A stretch of 28,220 nucleotides of DNA from Candidatus Uhrbacteria bacterium (GCA_023246415.1 JAHFIK010000005.1:1729-29948), one strand, 5' to 3'; shown: positions 7,201 through 15,984, numbered from the stretch's first letter. Notes: generated by a model from the letters alone, not told the origin. Translations and numbers: made by a program.

Positions 7201-10200
7201 CGGAACGTTCATGGATGAGGATAAGAAGAATTGCGGCGTCGGAAATGCCTATTGCTTTACCTTCACGACAAAGAATGACGCCACGCCGTGCGCCGTTGCC
7301 TCTGTTATCGTTTCTCCGACCAAATTTACCGCGCAGGCACAGAATGAAACGATTCCATACGCCGCGGTTCCGCGCCCAGCGGATCAATGTCAGGTGATGG
7401 CCTGTGATCCGTACGATTGGCGTTGGTCTGTGAGCGAAGCGCGTGCGTCGATTACAAACGTCCAGCAAAACAGCCTTGGATCATGTCATCAGACGGCCAC
7501 CGCGCTCATGGAAACAGTTCCAGGATCCCCAATCCAGGTGCGTGCAACAGAAGCGGCGTCTGCATCCGTTGGGGCTGGCGATCTTTCGATCTCGTTCCTG
7601 AAGCCAGAAGTGGTTGCCTACGGGCCAGCCTGTAAGGTTGCGTGTGTGAATGCGCAAATTTGGGCTACGTTTAATATCGAAATGGATCCGACGAACGTTG
7701 CTCAGAATGTCGAAGTCCGCGAATGTGCGCATGAAGATTGTCAGTCATATACATCAACGCTTCCGATTTCACCATCAAATATCAAGTTGACAACGGTTCC
7801 GAATGCGGGATCGGATACGCGCGTTCGTCAGTTAGTGATTAAGCCGTACGGCGGGACGCCTGAGAGAGATCTGTTGGAGCCAGGACATTTTTATCGCGTG
7901 ATTCTACACGGCGGATCGTTGAACGGATTCCGTTCGCTCTCGATGGCGCCGTTGTCGCAATTAAATTCTCCTGACGGATACACGTGGACGTTCTCGACGC
8001 GGACGGGAGATGGCGCGGTGTGTGTCGCGGAACGTTTGGATGTGTCTCCAAAAGAGAAATACGCCAGCGTGATCGGTGATCGTCAGCTGTTTACCGCGAC
8101 TCCGTTCACAAAAGCGGATGAGTGTTCGACGAATGGTCAGGCGATTTATATTGAGAGTGGATATACCTGGGCCACCTCGCAGCCGACCGTGGCGCGGTAC
8201 TACTTCAACGGTCAGCTTGATACGAAGTCGGAGATTCCGGCGGGCTGCTCAGATCGATGTACACCGCTCGGTGCGGATGGGGTGAACGGAAAAACAGCAC
8301 GCTGTGGCGACAATATTGTTGAAACGACAGATCCAACGTATTGCGCGAAATATCGGGCGAATGGCGGTGCGAAGAATTGTGTGACCCTTGCGGCCGGAGG
8401 ATCTGGTGGAGAAGAATGTGATGGTGACGCCGGGTGCACATCTTCCTGCTTGTGGGGACCAGTTGCTCCGTTTACCTGTTCGGGAAATTCAACGATTCCG
8501 CAGTGCATGGCTCAGGCAGGAATGGGATCGTGTGGAAATGGTCGGGTCGATGCGAAAGAAGACTGTGATCCGGGACGCATGTGTACCGGAACGCTCCCAA
8601 GTTCTACGACCCCGCCGGGATCGGATTGTACGGATCCAGTGAAGGCGGCGGAGTGCGTTACGAACCACGGGACGTGCGTGACGGCAACGACGCGAGGGTG
8701 CTCGAATGAGTGTCGTGATTTGGGCTCGCGCGCTGGAGGATCCACATGTGGGAATTCAGATATTTCAACGGGGGAACAGTGCGATGATGGGAACCTGGTG
8801 TCAGGCGATGGATGCAGCGCGGATTGTTTACACGAAGGCTCGAAATCAACCATCAAGTCACTGTGTGGAAATGGAATACCCGAAGCCGGGGAAGTGTGTG
8901 AATCGACGAATGGGGTATTTCCTGCCGGGTGTGATCCGATCACGTGCTTGCATACGGGAACGGCTCCATACGATCGGGCAAATCCATCGGTTCCCGGATG
9001 CGGGAACGCGGTCATCGATCCGGGTGAGGACTGCGATGATGGAAATGCGGTTTCAGGAGATGGGTGTAGCGCGAAGTGTTTATACGAAGGATCATCGACG
9101 AAATATCGCATTCCAAGTGTCTGTGGCGATGGTCGACGCGGGCTTGGTGAATCATCGATTTGTGATGCGCCACCGATTGCCGGTGACGGGAGAGTGGATG
9201 CGTCACAACTCGCCTATATCGTTGGGGCAGCTCAACCGGATGCAAAAGGCCGCATGTCATCGCAGCTGTCCGCGACGCTCCAGAACGTGACGGGTCAGGC
9301 CACCTATGGATTGCAGTGCGGATTTAAAGCGGAGAGTTCCTGCACCGTGATGAATAACGGGACGAGTGTGTACGGATTGAGCGGAGCCGGGTGCTGTTCG
9401 CTCCGTCCGTCGATTACGGATTCCTACCCGCCAAACGGAGATACAGATACCTGTCGAAACGTCCTTATTCACGGATCATTCAACGTTCTCATGGACGAAG
9501 CGTCCCTGAAGGATAATTTCCTCGTGGCTCGTCAGGTGAGCGGTTCCGCATGTCCTTCCGGAGAAACGCTTGTAACGCTTGATGGGAGTCGTCCGGTTGG
9601 CGGATTTAAAGGATTCGTGACTCGGATTTGGCAGAAGATCGTCGCGTTCTTCCATGCGGCACCGGCGCATGCGCAGACATTTGTCTGGTGTAAAGGCGCG
9701 GTGACCGGAACGCTGACGTTTACGTCTGGCACGCGAGACGAGGGTGGTGTCGCGGTCCCGAACACCTCATTTGCCTTCACGCTGGATCGTGCGCTTGATG
9801 CGGATACGCAGTACATCGTTCGATTCACGGGTGATTCAAACCTGTCTGATAATAGCGATCCAGCAAAACGCGTCGGAATCAAGTCAAAGGATGGGGTTGT
9901 TTCCGCGAGTGATTATTCGTGGACGTTTACGACTGGGAAAGATGTGTGTGCCGTGAATAATATTCGTATTACCGATAATACGACGGATCAGCCATTCCTC
10001 TTTACGAGTGCAAATGAAGCACATCCGTTTACGGCCTACGCGGAGGCGATTCATAACGGAAAAGCCGTTCCGATTTCAACGACGGCCTCGTATGCGTGGG
10101 AATGGGAGAACTGGACCGCGTCGAATGTGAATATCGCAACGTTCAATCCGGAGCAGGCACCGACACCGCTCTCACAGTTGTCTGCGGATACGCGGACGGT

Positions 10201-13200
10201 CATCTCAACAACCGTCAGCGGAGCCGCGTATGTTACCGCGCGGGTTCATATCATTAAGGATGATATGGAAACGCCGTCGACCATCGGAACGATCATCGCC
10301 GGCGCCGAAAAGATTACGGCACTCATCTGTGAGGATCCATGGCCATCGCGATTGTCTGCGCCATTTACGGATGCGGCTGGATCTGCGGCGCTCGCCGGAA
10401 CCGCATTCGAGAACGGACCGTATTACAACTTCGGCATGATGTACTGTCGAGATGCGGGGGTAGCTGGTCCGAACGAAGATATTCCATCGCTCGTGATTAA
10501 TCCGGTCCCGTCGAATCCAACACAGCGTCAGCAAGGGGTCCTTCGTGAGTATCTGTTCACCTTCGAGGATCCGGCTCAAGGGCATGATGCAATTGGGTTG
10601 CGCGTGATGGATAACCCACGCCACCTGAGCATCAGCGAGTGGTATGCCTCAAAGGGGTTCACTGGAAGTCCGGCGCCATTGCTCGTGGATGGGTATCAGG
10701 CGCTTCGCGAAGGTCGAACCGTGTACGTGTCGGCCGCGAGTACGAACGGTCCAGGATTCCCGATCTCCTCATATGTGTATGTCATCTCCTATAACGATGA
10801 CGCGAACGCCACGACAAAGAAGGTGTTCGATGCCCTCGTTCAGTCAATGACCTTCAATACGAATTTGGCGAGCGGTGTATCAAATGCTTGTGTGGATGCG
10901 CGCGGAAGTGTGATCTCGGATCAGAACCATCGTCCCGTTGCGTGTTCTGCGGACTGGCAGTGTGGCGCGTACGGGGCGAATCTCTCCTGTGATAATTTCA
11001 AAGCAAAGTTGCAACGCGACCTCGTGCGCATCGGGGATTTCCAGAACATGTCCAAAGCGCTTGAGTCGGTGAAGGCGCGTGATGGAAAATATCCGATCAT
11101 CGATGCGGGATCCTACTTGTCCGGATTCACGACCTCACTCTGGCCATCCTGGAAGGGATCACTTGAAAAGACGATTAATGCGAAGAGCGGATCGCTTCCG
11201 AAAGATCCGGTGAATCGATTCGTCACCTGTGGAAAATGTACGCAAGGTGGAACGGCGTGCACGGTTGATTCGGACTGTCCGCAGAAGGGCGATTCGTGTG
11301 CGCCGGTCGATGGGTATGATGCGATTACGTGCTGGAATGAGCAGTCGCGCGCATATCTCTGTCCCATGGAGAACGGGTCGCTCTCAAGCCACCTCTATAC
11401 CTATCGTTCGGTCGATCAAGGTGTTCGGTATGAGCTTGCTGCAGAATTTGAAGTTCCGCCGCCGAATGCGGCCGATCCGTCGCAGAACTGGTGGACCCCA
11501 CCGCTCTTCGACGAAGTGAAACAGTGCGTCACACGTGATGCGGCCGGTCGATTCTGCAATACCGATGCGGATTGTCAGACGTGTACCTCCGGAAATTGTG
11601 CAAATGTACCGGTCGTCGCGGGGGCTTGCCGTGCGGTTGGCGGACGCTATCGCTATTCGAATCTCTGTAATGGCAGTGCGAATGGCGAGTCATCGACGTG
11701 TGGGGACGGCATCATTGATTCAGATCCGGCGCATAATAAATGTTTAGGTGGAACAAAAGATGGTCAGTCGTGCCAATCGGACAGTGATTGTTCCGGAGGC
11801 ATTTGTACCGCAAGTGAGCAGTGCGAAACAAAGGGGCCAAGCGCCACGCGCATGGCTGCCTGTTCAACCACCGGTGGGGCCTCTGGGTTGAAGCAGCAGG
11901 TGTGTTACGCGTGTCGATCGTATGTCGACGATACCAGTCACCCGGGATGCTTCGCGTCATTGCAATGCGGAAATGGCCGCGTTGATCGCGGGTGCAATGG
12001 CGATGCCACACAGCCATGTTCCACGGATGCAGATTGTTCGTCGGGGATCTCTTGTGTTGCGCTTGAAACGTGTGATGACGGAAAACAGAATGGAACGTAT
12101 GGCCATTGTAACCTGACGTGTAACGGATACGACGGGTACTGCGGCGACGGAAAGGTGTCGCTCGGCGAAGCGTGCGATCTCGGATTTAGCGGATCACAGC
12201 AGAATGGTGGATACTGCACGAGCGGCTCGACGTGCAATGCAACAAATTCATGCAATTTGACCTGTAGTGGAATTGGTCCACGGTGCGGTGACGGTCATGT
12301 TGATGCTCCGCAGGAAGAATGTGATGGAACACCACTCGTCACATCGAAGGCGATTTGTAGCGATAATCGGACGCCGTGCAGTTCAGATGCGGACTGTCCA
12401 AACAGTGGTCGGTGCGGCGCGACGATTCCTGCCTGTCAGCCAGCTCGCGTGTGCGGTGGAAATGGCGGAGTTTGTCTAATCAGCGGAGGTGGTTTGTCTG
12501 GTGGCGGCATTGATGGAAAAGGCGGATGTCGAACCGATGCGGATTGTTATTCCGGCGCCACGTGTGTGAAGACGGCTGGTCAAATTTGTAGCTCATCCTA
12601 TTCAGGTTCAGTCGGGAATTTGGGTTGTGGAGGGGCATTGTGTGGGGCGCAGTCGGTGCAGACAGTTCGAACACTGAACTGTCAGGGTGCGGATGCCGGA
12701 GCACAGGCGTGTCATTACGCGAGTGCATGGGGCGCGTGCATGGGAGCGCAATTCTGTGGAAACGGCGTTGTTGATCAGGGCGAAGAATGTGATGACGGAA
12801 ATGCGGATAACACCGACGGGTGTACAAACTTCTGCAAGAAGAATGTGTGTGGAGATGGTTCCGTCTATAGCGGCGTGGAAGAGTGTGATTTGGGATCGCA
12901 GAACGGGAAGTCCTGTTCAACGGCGGAATACGGAAGCACGTGTTCGAACTGTTCAACCTCATGCAAGTTCCAGCTGACGCAAGGCGGGTTCTGCGGAAAC
13001 GGGGTCATTGATTCCGGTTCTGCCGAGCAGTGTGATACAGCGGGCGATACGTCGGCGTATGTCTTTGCAAAGAACTTGAGTGCGGCGAGGACATGTCGCG
13101 CGCTCGGATATGATTACGCGATCTCAACGGTGAAGGCGTCAGACGGGAGCACGCGCGACAACATCACCTGTTCACTATCCTGTGCGTACGGTGGATGTGC

Positions 13201-15250
13201 GACCTGCGGCACGCCGCCGGACAAGAGCATGGCTGCGAATGATCCGCTGTTCCAAGGGAAGATTGAAGGGGAGTTGTACGACACGCTCTTCCAGCAGCCG
13301 ATTCAGAACGCGCGCGTGACGCTGTACTATCGCGGACTTCAGGTTGCGGTAACGACATCAGATGATAAAGGGTTCTTCTCCTTCTCAAATCTTGATCGCC
13401 ATGATGGATGTAATCAGTATAAGTTGATCATCGATTCGTACGGTGATAATCCAAAGACGACCTTGTTCGATGAGTCCTTGCGTGGTGGGTACATGCCGAT
13501 CGAATCGCCGTCATTCATGCCGCACGAGAATGTCGCAACTGAAGCGACGACGGCAGGTCGTTTTACAAAGGTGATGATTGATTGGGGTGACAAGACGGAG
13601 CAAGTTTCCCCGGACAAGCTATTGCGTGGGTATACCATTCCTCGGTTCAACATGCTTCCGAAGTTAAAGGCGAACGAATATATTGTTCAATTCTGGTGGA
13701 AGCCGTTTGGAGGAGATATTCAAAGCACGATTCAGGACTTCCAAAATAATGTGATTGCCGCTTCGGATGGAACGGCCGCAGATCAGAACGCGAAAGCGAG
13801 TGCGTATTACGCCGCGCATACGAACTTTCTTCATGATCTCGTTGTCCGTATGCCGTTTACCTATATCCCGGGGACGTTTGGACGATGCTCCCTGACGCCG
13901 CCGCCGGTGAAATATACAGGAGATGGAAGGAACAAGGGTTTGGATTCGAACGATAAGTTTATTTATAAGAATCCAACCCCGGCGTACGATCCGGCGAATC
14001 CTTGGGCTCAATTCCAGTGGCAGCCTGGTGTGAATGGGGTAGATCACGCAAGTCCGGTGATCGGGATGGCGAGCTGTACGAATAAAATCCGTGGAACGGC
14101 GAGTCGAACGTGTACCGGTGGAAAGCTTCCAGCGAATTTGGAAGGAAAACTGGCGTGCTCAAACAATGTTGACTGTCAGGGGACGCAGGCGGATCGATCG
14201 ATTTATGCCGACTCAACGTGTACTGGACCGGTCGAGCCATCGCGCTCAGGGCCGCTTGATGTGCTGTCTGGTGCGGAAGGAGCGTATCTGTTCTGTTATC
14301 ATCCAGAGTGGCCAATTGATAATGCGAATCGGACACAGACAAGCTGTACGAATTTCATCGTTCCACCGCAGAGTATCTTTATCTCTGGGAAGGGTGGACA
14401 GTACGATATCCTTGTTTCCGCATATCAACAGTTCGGGTCAGGGTCACATAATCCAGGATCAATTTGGAGGTGGTTGTACGATAATCAAGGAAAGATTCAG
14501 TTGTTTGATCAGAATGGATACGTGAAAACATGGAACGGGACGGATTTTTCCGGGTTTAGGACCAATTCGCCAGGAGCGGGTTGGAATCAATACGATGCGG
14601 TACAAGGAGATATGTGTTTAACGGAATCGACGCGAAAAGATTCTAACGGCAAATACCTCGACTGGGGGACGATGACGCATCTCTTCTTCTACGGATATAC
14701 GAATATTATTAGTACCGTGTGGACGCCATTCTCGATCGATACATCGAATAAGGTTGTTCAGGAATGGAATGGTGGTGATACGGGTGCGGACTATCGATAT
14801 TTCGCAGACTTGTTCACGAGTGAGATGTTTGGATTCTCTGGGGTGGGCTGGGGAACGTGTTGGGAACGGACATGTGGCGCAACCGGCTTCACGTACGGGG
14901 ATGGAACAAAAGGGGTATTCCCGAAGGATTTTTACACAAACGGAACGTTCGTCTGCGCAAATGGAGGAAATGGGTATGGTAGTCAGTTTGCCGGGTCGTG
15001 TAGTGGTTCTGGCGCGCCATGTATCGCGAGCTCAGATTGTCCGTCAGGTCAATCCTGTAACGGAGGTGATCCGGCGTGTGACGTTGCGTCCGAGGCACAG
15101 TGTCCGACGGGATCGCATTGCGCATCGACGGCAAACGCGAATGTCCGGTGTATTCAAGCTTGTACCTCAGACGCGCAGTGTACGAAGGGAGGATTCTGTG
15201 GTGGCGTTGCTGGTCAGTGTGGGAGCGGAGACTTTAGTCAAAGCCGTTAA
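4238..15250 (+). CDS. Giant (3,670-residue) modular cysteine-rich surface protein with VirB2-like N-terminus
   Basis: One uninterrupted 11-kb frame. Approximate order: signal peptide (1-28, ending PVLA/Q); VirB2/TrbC-like helices (57-83 and 100-122); Gly-rich linker (125-152); Ig-like domains (151-374); small Cys-rich segment (377-428); four IPT/TIG domains (429-529, 536-614, 621-723, 731-813; typical NPNNGAVGSLVTINGYNFG); Cys cluster (814-851); alternating Big_5-like and Big_2-like Ig domains (855-1333); first Cys-rich block with DUF4215/Myxococcus repeats such as CDDGNLVSGDGCSADC (1335-1645); more Ig-like domains (1723-2031); a pseudopilin-like domain (2252-2407); second, longer Cys-rich block (2427-2993); carboxypeptidase-regulatory-like domain (3001-3072); an unrecognised Trp/Tyr-rich region (3072-3583); Cys-rich end (3585-3668). 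No LPXTG signal or C-terminal membrane helix is present, so the N-terminal helical hairpin is the only evident anchor. Dense cysteines imply disulfides and an extracytoplasmic location. Adhesion or host contact is inferred. The ATGA overlap ties it to the upstream pilin-like gene. Confidence 0.85.
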   Translation: MSKRLLLALFVAASIAVGALWTAPVLAQQTTVMSGLQSVGGTIALPDTDPRIIASRIINVALGVLGIIFLILIVYAGFLYMTSGGNPEKTERAIKLIRNGVIGLIIILCSWAIARYVIDKLIEAAGGGGNGGSTGSGPGGGGFTPSGGSTVLRVVGLSPNGTINNRKVLVKIVFSLPISDSAAANADAVIVTKTDGTRIPGTITHPSPNTLFFHPSTSCPAPNADKFCFDADTDFHARANDAVVVGRDGQPLRCGGFNPACDVTFHTGTEVDTTPPTVSMVSPLDGAAVPANSLVDLSAFASDNVAIGFVSFSDNGQVVGQDAPQGASPATFSARMRWDTAGIAAGQTRTITATAYDTDTGKTDSSPITVHVRAAHCFNGTQDSGETGIDCGGNISSADYCGACAGQACTVNSDCASGVCTGGVCVEQPIITSFNPNNGAVGSLVTINGYNFGSSGEVWFLGPAGATSVRAMPPQACVDAGVWQWGNRQVVIQVPVGAQNGPIRLKNLNSGLSADTNLPPATTPTDFIVNDTLRPGLCAIRPTSATPATPFTLYGTGFGTASGQVQFGTQTLTPAAWGTQTVQSSYPNVAVGSYDVSVNVAGMTSNPVTAQVTASEGGGTPQIAEITPPAGPIGQYITITGRNFGSGVGSVFFQNVASGQSVQADTTFPAACQTSFWHDTSIIVKVPKSLTSGGSPLPTGAYTVYVRTALPNTPDSNHVNFAVNTDPLAPGLCAISPRVGPIGTNVTLYGEHFGSSGQVVYSANVVGATAASWADGQITSRIPAAAHSGPVVVNVPVAGGSTTSSNPVLLEVRNCNESAGVCTKDEACCSDGVCHPPVCTGTSCTPAVCSAGPTPGVFAWQFSTGIIPRAPSVVVQCGQFDLPSPTPWSGRDGGNAACVNADIGMLFTTLLDQTTITDQTVHVFECTGSGSSPCATQTEVTKTMTVTPADGASGEGRNYVDAHPTTALKPSTTYQVVLTTGVRGLGAGGTFMDEDKKNCGVGNAYCFTFTTKNDATPCAVASVIVSPTKFTAQAQNETIPYAAVPRPADQCQVMACDPYDWRWSVSEARASITNVQQNSLGSCHQTATALMETVPGSPIQVRATEAASASVGAGDLSISFLKPEVVAYGPACKVACVNAQIWATFNIEMDPTNVAQNVEVRECAHEDCQSYTSTLPISPSNIKLTTVPNAGSDTRVRQLVIKPYGGTPERDLLEPGHFYRVILHGGSLNGFRSLSMAPLSQLNSPDGYTWTFSTRTGDGAVCVAERLDVSPKEKYASVIGDRQLFTATPFTKADECSTNGQAIYIESGYTWATSQPTVARYYFNGQLDTKSEIPAGCSDRCTPLGADGVNGKTARCGDNIVETTDPTYCAKYRANGGAKNCVTLAAGGSGGEECDGDAGCTSSCLWGPVAPFTCSGNSTIPQCMAQAGMGSCGNGRVDAKEDCDPGRMCTGTLPSSTTPPGSDCTDPVKAAECVTNHGTCVTATTRGCSNECRDLGSRAGGSTCGNSDISTGEQCDDGNLVSGDGCSADCLHEGSKSTIKSLCGNGIPEAGEVCESTNGVFPAGCDPITCLHTGTAPYDRANPSVPGCGNAVIDPGEDCDDGNAVSGDGCSAKCLYEGSSTKYRIPSVCGDGRRGLGESSICDAPPIAGDGRVDASQLAYIVGAAQPDAKGRMSSQLSATLQNVTGQATYGLQCGFKAESSCTVMNNGTSVYGLSGAGCCSLRPSITDSYPPNGDTDTCRNVLIHGSFNVLMDEASLKDNFLVARQVSGSACPSGETLVTLDGSRPVGGFKGFVTRIWQKIVAFFHAAPAHAQTFVWCKGAVTGTLTFTSGTRDEGGVAVPNTSFAFTLDRALDADTQYIVRFTGDSNLSDNSDPAKRVGIKSKDGVVSASDYSWTFTTGKDVCAVNNIRITDNTTDQPFLFTSANEAHPFTAYAEAIHNGKAVPISTTASYAWEWENWTASNVNIATFNPEQAPTPLSQLSADTRTVISTTVSGAAYVTARVHIIKDDMETPSTIGTIIAGAEKITALICEDPWPSRLSAPFTDAAGSAALAGTAFENGPYYNFGMMYCRDAGVAGPNEDIPSLVINPVPSNPTQRQQGVLREYLFTFEDPAQGHDAIGLRVMDNPRHLSISEWYASKGFTGSPAPLLVDGYQALREGRTVYVSAASTNGPGFPISSYVYVISYNDDANATTKKVFDALVQSMTFNTNLASGVSNACVDARGSVISDQNHRPVACSADWQCGAYGANLSCDNFKAKLQRDLVRIGDFQNMSKALESVKARDGKYPIIDAGSYLSGFTTSLWPSWKGSLEKTINAKSGSLPKDPVNRFVTCGKCTQGGTACTVDSDCPQKGDSCAPVDGYDAITCWNEQSRAYLCPMENGSLSSHLYTYRSVDQGVRYELAAEFEVPPPNAADPSQNWWTPPLFDEVKQCVTRDAAGRFCNTDADCQTCTSGNCANVPVVAGACRAVGGRYRYSNLCNGSANGESSTCGDGIIDSDPAHNKCLGGTKDGQSCQSDSDCSGGICTASEQCETKGPSATRMAACSTTGGASGLKQQVCYACRSYVDDTSHPGCFASLQCGNGRVDRGCNGDATQPCSTDADCSSGISCVALETCDDGKQNGTYGHCNLTCNGYDGYCGDGKVSLGEACDLGFSGSQQNGGYCTSGSTCNATNSCNLTCSGIGPRCGDGHVDAPQEECDGTPLVTSKAICSDNRTPCSSDADCPNSGRCGATIPACQPARVCGGNGGVCLISGGGLSGGGIDGKGGCRTDADCYSGATCVKTAGQICSSSYSGSVGNLGCGGALCGAQSVQTVRTLNCQGADAGAQACHYASAWGACMGAQFCGNGVVDQGEECDDGNADNTDGCTNFCKKNVCGDGSVYSGVEECDLGSQNGKSCSTAEYGSTCSNCSTSCKFQLTQGGFCGNGVIDSGSAEQCDTAGDTSAYVFAKNLSAARTCRALGYDYAISTVKASDGSTRDNITCSLSCAYGGCATCGTPPDKSMAANDPLFQGKIEGELYDTLFQQPIQNARVTLYYRGLQVAVTTSDDKGFFSFSNLDRHDGCNQYKLIIDSYGDNPKTTLFDESLRGGYMPIESPSFMPHENVATEATTAGRFTKVMIDWGDKTEQVSPDKLLRGYTIPRFNMLPKLKANEYIVQFWWKPFGGDIQSTIQDFQNNVIAASDGTAADQNAKASAYYAAHTNFLHDLVVRMPFTYIPGTFGRCSLTPPPVKYTGDGRNKGLDSNDKFIYKNPTPAYDPANPWAQFQWQPGVNGVDHASPVIGMASCTNKIRGTASRTCTGGKLPANLEGKLACSNNVDCQGTQADRSIYADSTCTGPVEPSRSGPLDVLSGAEGAYLFCYHPEWPIDNANRTQTSCTNFIVPPQSIFISGKGGQYDILVSAYQQFGSGSHNPGSIWRWLYDNQGKIQLFDQNGYVKTWNGTDFSGFRTNSPGAGWNQYDAVQGDMCLTESTRKDSNGKYLDWGTMTHLFFYGYTNIISTVWTPFSIDTSNKVVQEWNGGDTGADYRYFADLFTSEMFGFSGVGWGTCWERTCGATGFTYGDGTKGVFPKDFYTNGTFVCANGGNGYGSQFAGSCSGSGAPCIASSDCPSGQSCNGGDPACDVASEAQCPTGSHCASTANANVRCIQACTSDAQCTKGGFCGGVAGQCGSGDFSQSR

Positions 15251-15256
15251 AGATCT

Positions 15257-15940
15257 ATGAATCGGAAAGCGTTGTTGATCGGAATAATCCTGCTCCTCCT
15301 TGTCGGAGGAGTCGGAGCGTGGTTCGTGATCCGTCTGCGGACGACGGGGGGATCTTCTGCGGGAACGACAAAAACGCCGGGTGAAACGCGTGTTGCGGGC
15401 GGAGGCGTGACAAATGGAACCGGTCTTGGGGCATCCACCTCGACCGTTTCTGTGCCTAAAATTCCCGATGGAACGCAATTGTACTTTGCGGCAGATCCGG
15501 AAACAGGAAAGGTTCCAGATATTCCAAAAGAGGTGTTGGAACAGATGAAATATCATGATCCGCGGGTTGCGGCCTATCTGACAAAGACGGCGACGAGTTC
15601 TGCGCCAACGACTCCAGCTCAAACGACACCGAGTACTGACGCAAACGTCGATTCTGATCATGATGGACTGACGGACGTTCAGGAGACGACGATCTATCAC
15701 ACGGATCCGCATAATCCCGACACGGATGGCGATGGACTGACGGACGGGGAGGAAGTGAATACGTACCGAACGAATCCGCGTACCGTTGATACGGATGGCG
15801 ATGGACTGACGGATTATGAAGAGGTAAAAATCTACCACACGAATCCGAATTTGAAAGATACGGACGGTGATGGATTCTCAGATGGGGTCGAGGTCAGTAA
15901 GGGGTATAATCCACTTGGGCCTGGACTGCTGAAGAAATAA
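15257..15940 (+). CDS. Single-pass membrane protein with thrombospondin type-3 calcium-binding repeats
   Basis: The 227-residue product starts 6 nt after the giant gene's stop. It has a short basic N-terminus (MNRK), one hydrophobic helix (~5-25) and a Thr/Ser/Gly/Pro-rich linker. The C-terminal ~90 residues form about four TSP3/EF-hand-like repeats of the type DTDGDGLTDGEEVNTYRTNP. The regularly spaced Asp residues in DxDxDG are the expected Ca2+ ligands. The N-terminal helix is either a non-cleaved anchor or a signal peptide; there is no clear AxA site. Two repeats are almost identical in DNA over about 23 bp (near 15719 and 15791), so the repeat number could vary by slippage. The protein ends YNPLGPGLLKK, an ending shared with the next gene. 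It is probably co-transcribed with the giant gene and may bind calcium at the cell surface. Confidence 0.82.
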   Translation: MNRKALLIGIILLLLVGGVGAWFVIRLRTTGGSSAGTTKTPGETRVAGGGVTNGTGLGASTSTVSVPKIPDGTQLYFAADPETGKVPDIPKEVLEQMKYHDPRVAAYLTKTATSSAPTTPAQTTPSTDANVDSDHDGLTDVQETTIYHTDPHNPDTDGDGLTDGEEVNTYRTNPRTVDTDGDGLTDYEEVKIYHTNPNLKDTDGDGFSDGVEVSKGYNPLGPGLLKK

Positions 15941-15984
15941 TCATCCATTGAAGCATTGACGTGTAACTCCAATCTTTACTGCCT

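Noticed and set aside
8512..9111. Minus- and plus-strand frames of ~195-200 codons within the giant gene
   Set aside because: They overlap the intact giant frame, whose cysteine repeats are clearly the real product. Repetitive codon use explains the absence of stops.
15167..15838. Minus-strand 223-codon frame with repeated IRI/RQSIAIRI text
   Set aside because: The repeats are only the antisense reading of the TSP3 DTDGDG repeats on the plus strand.
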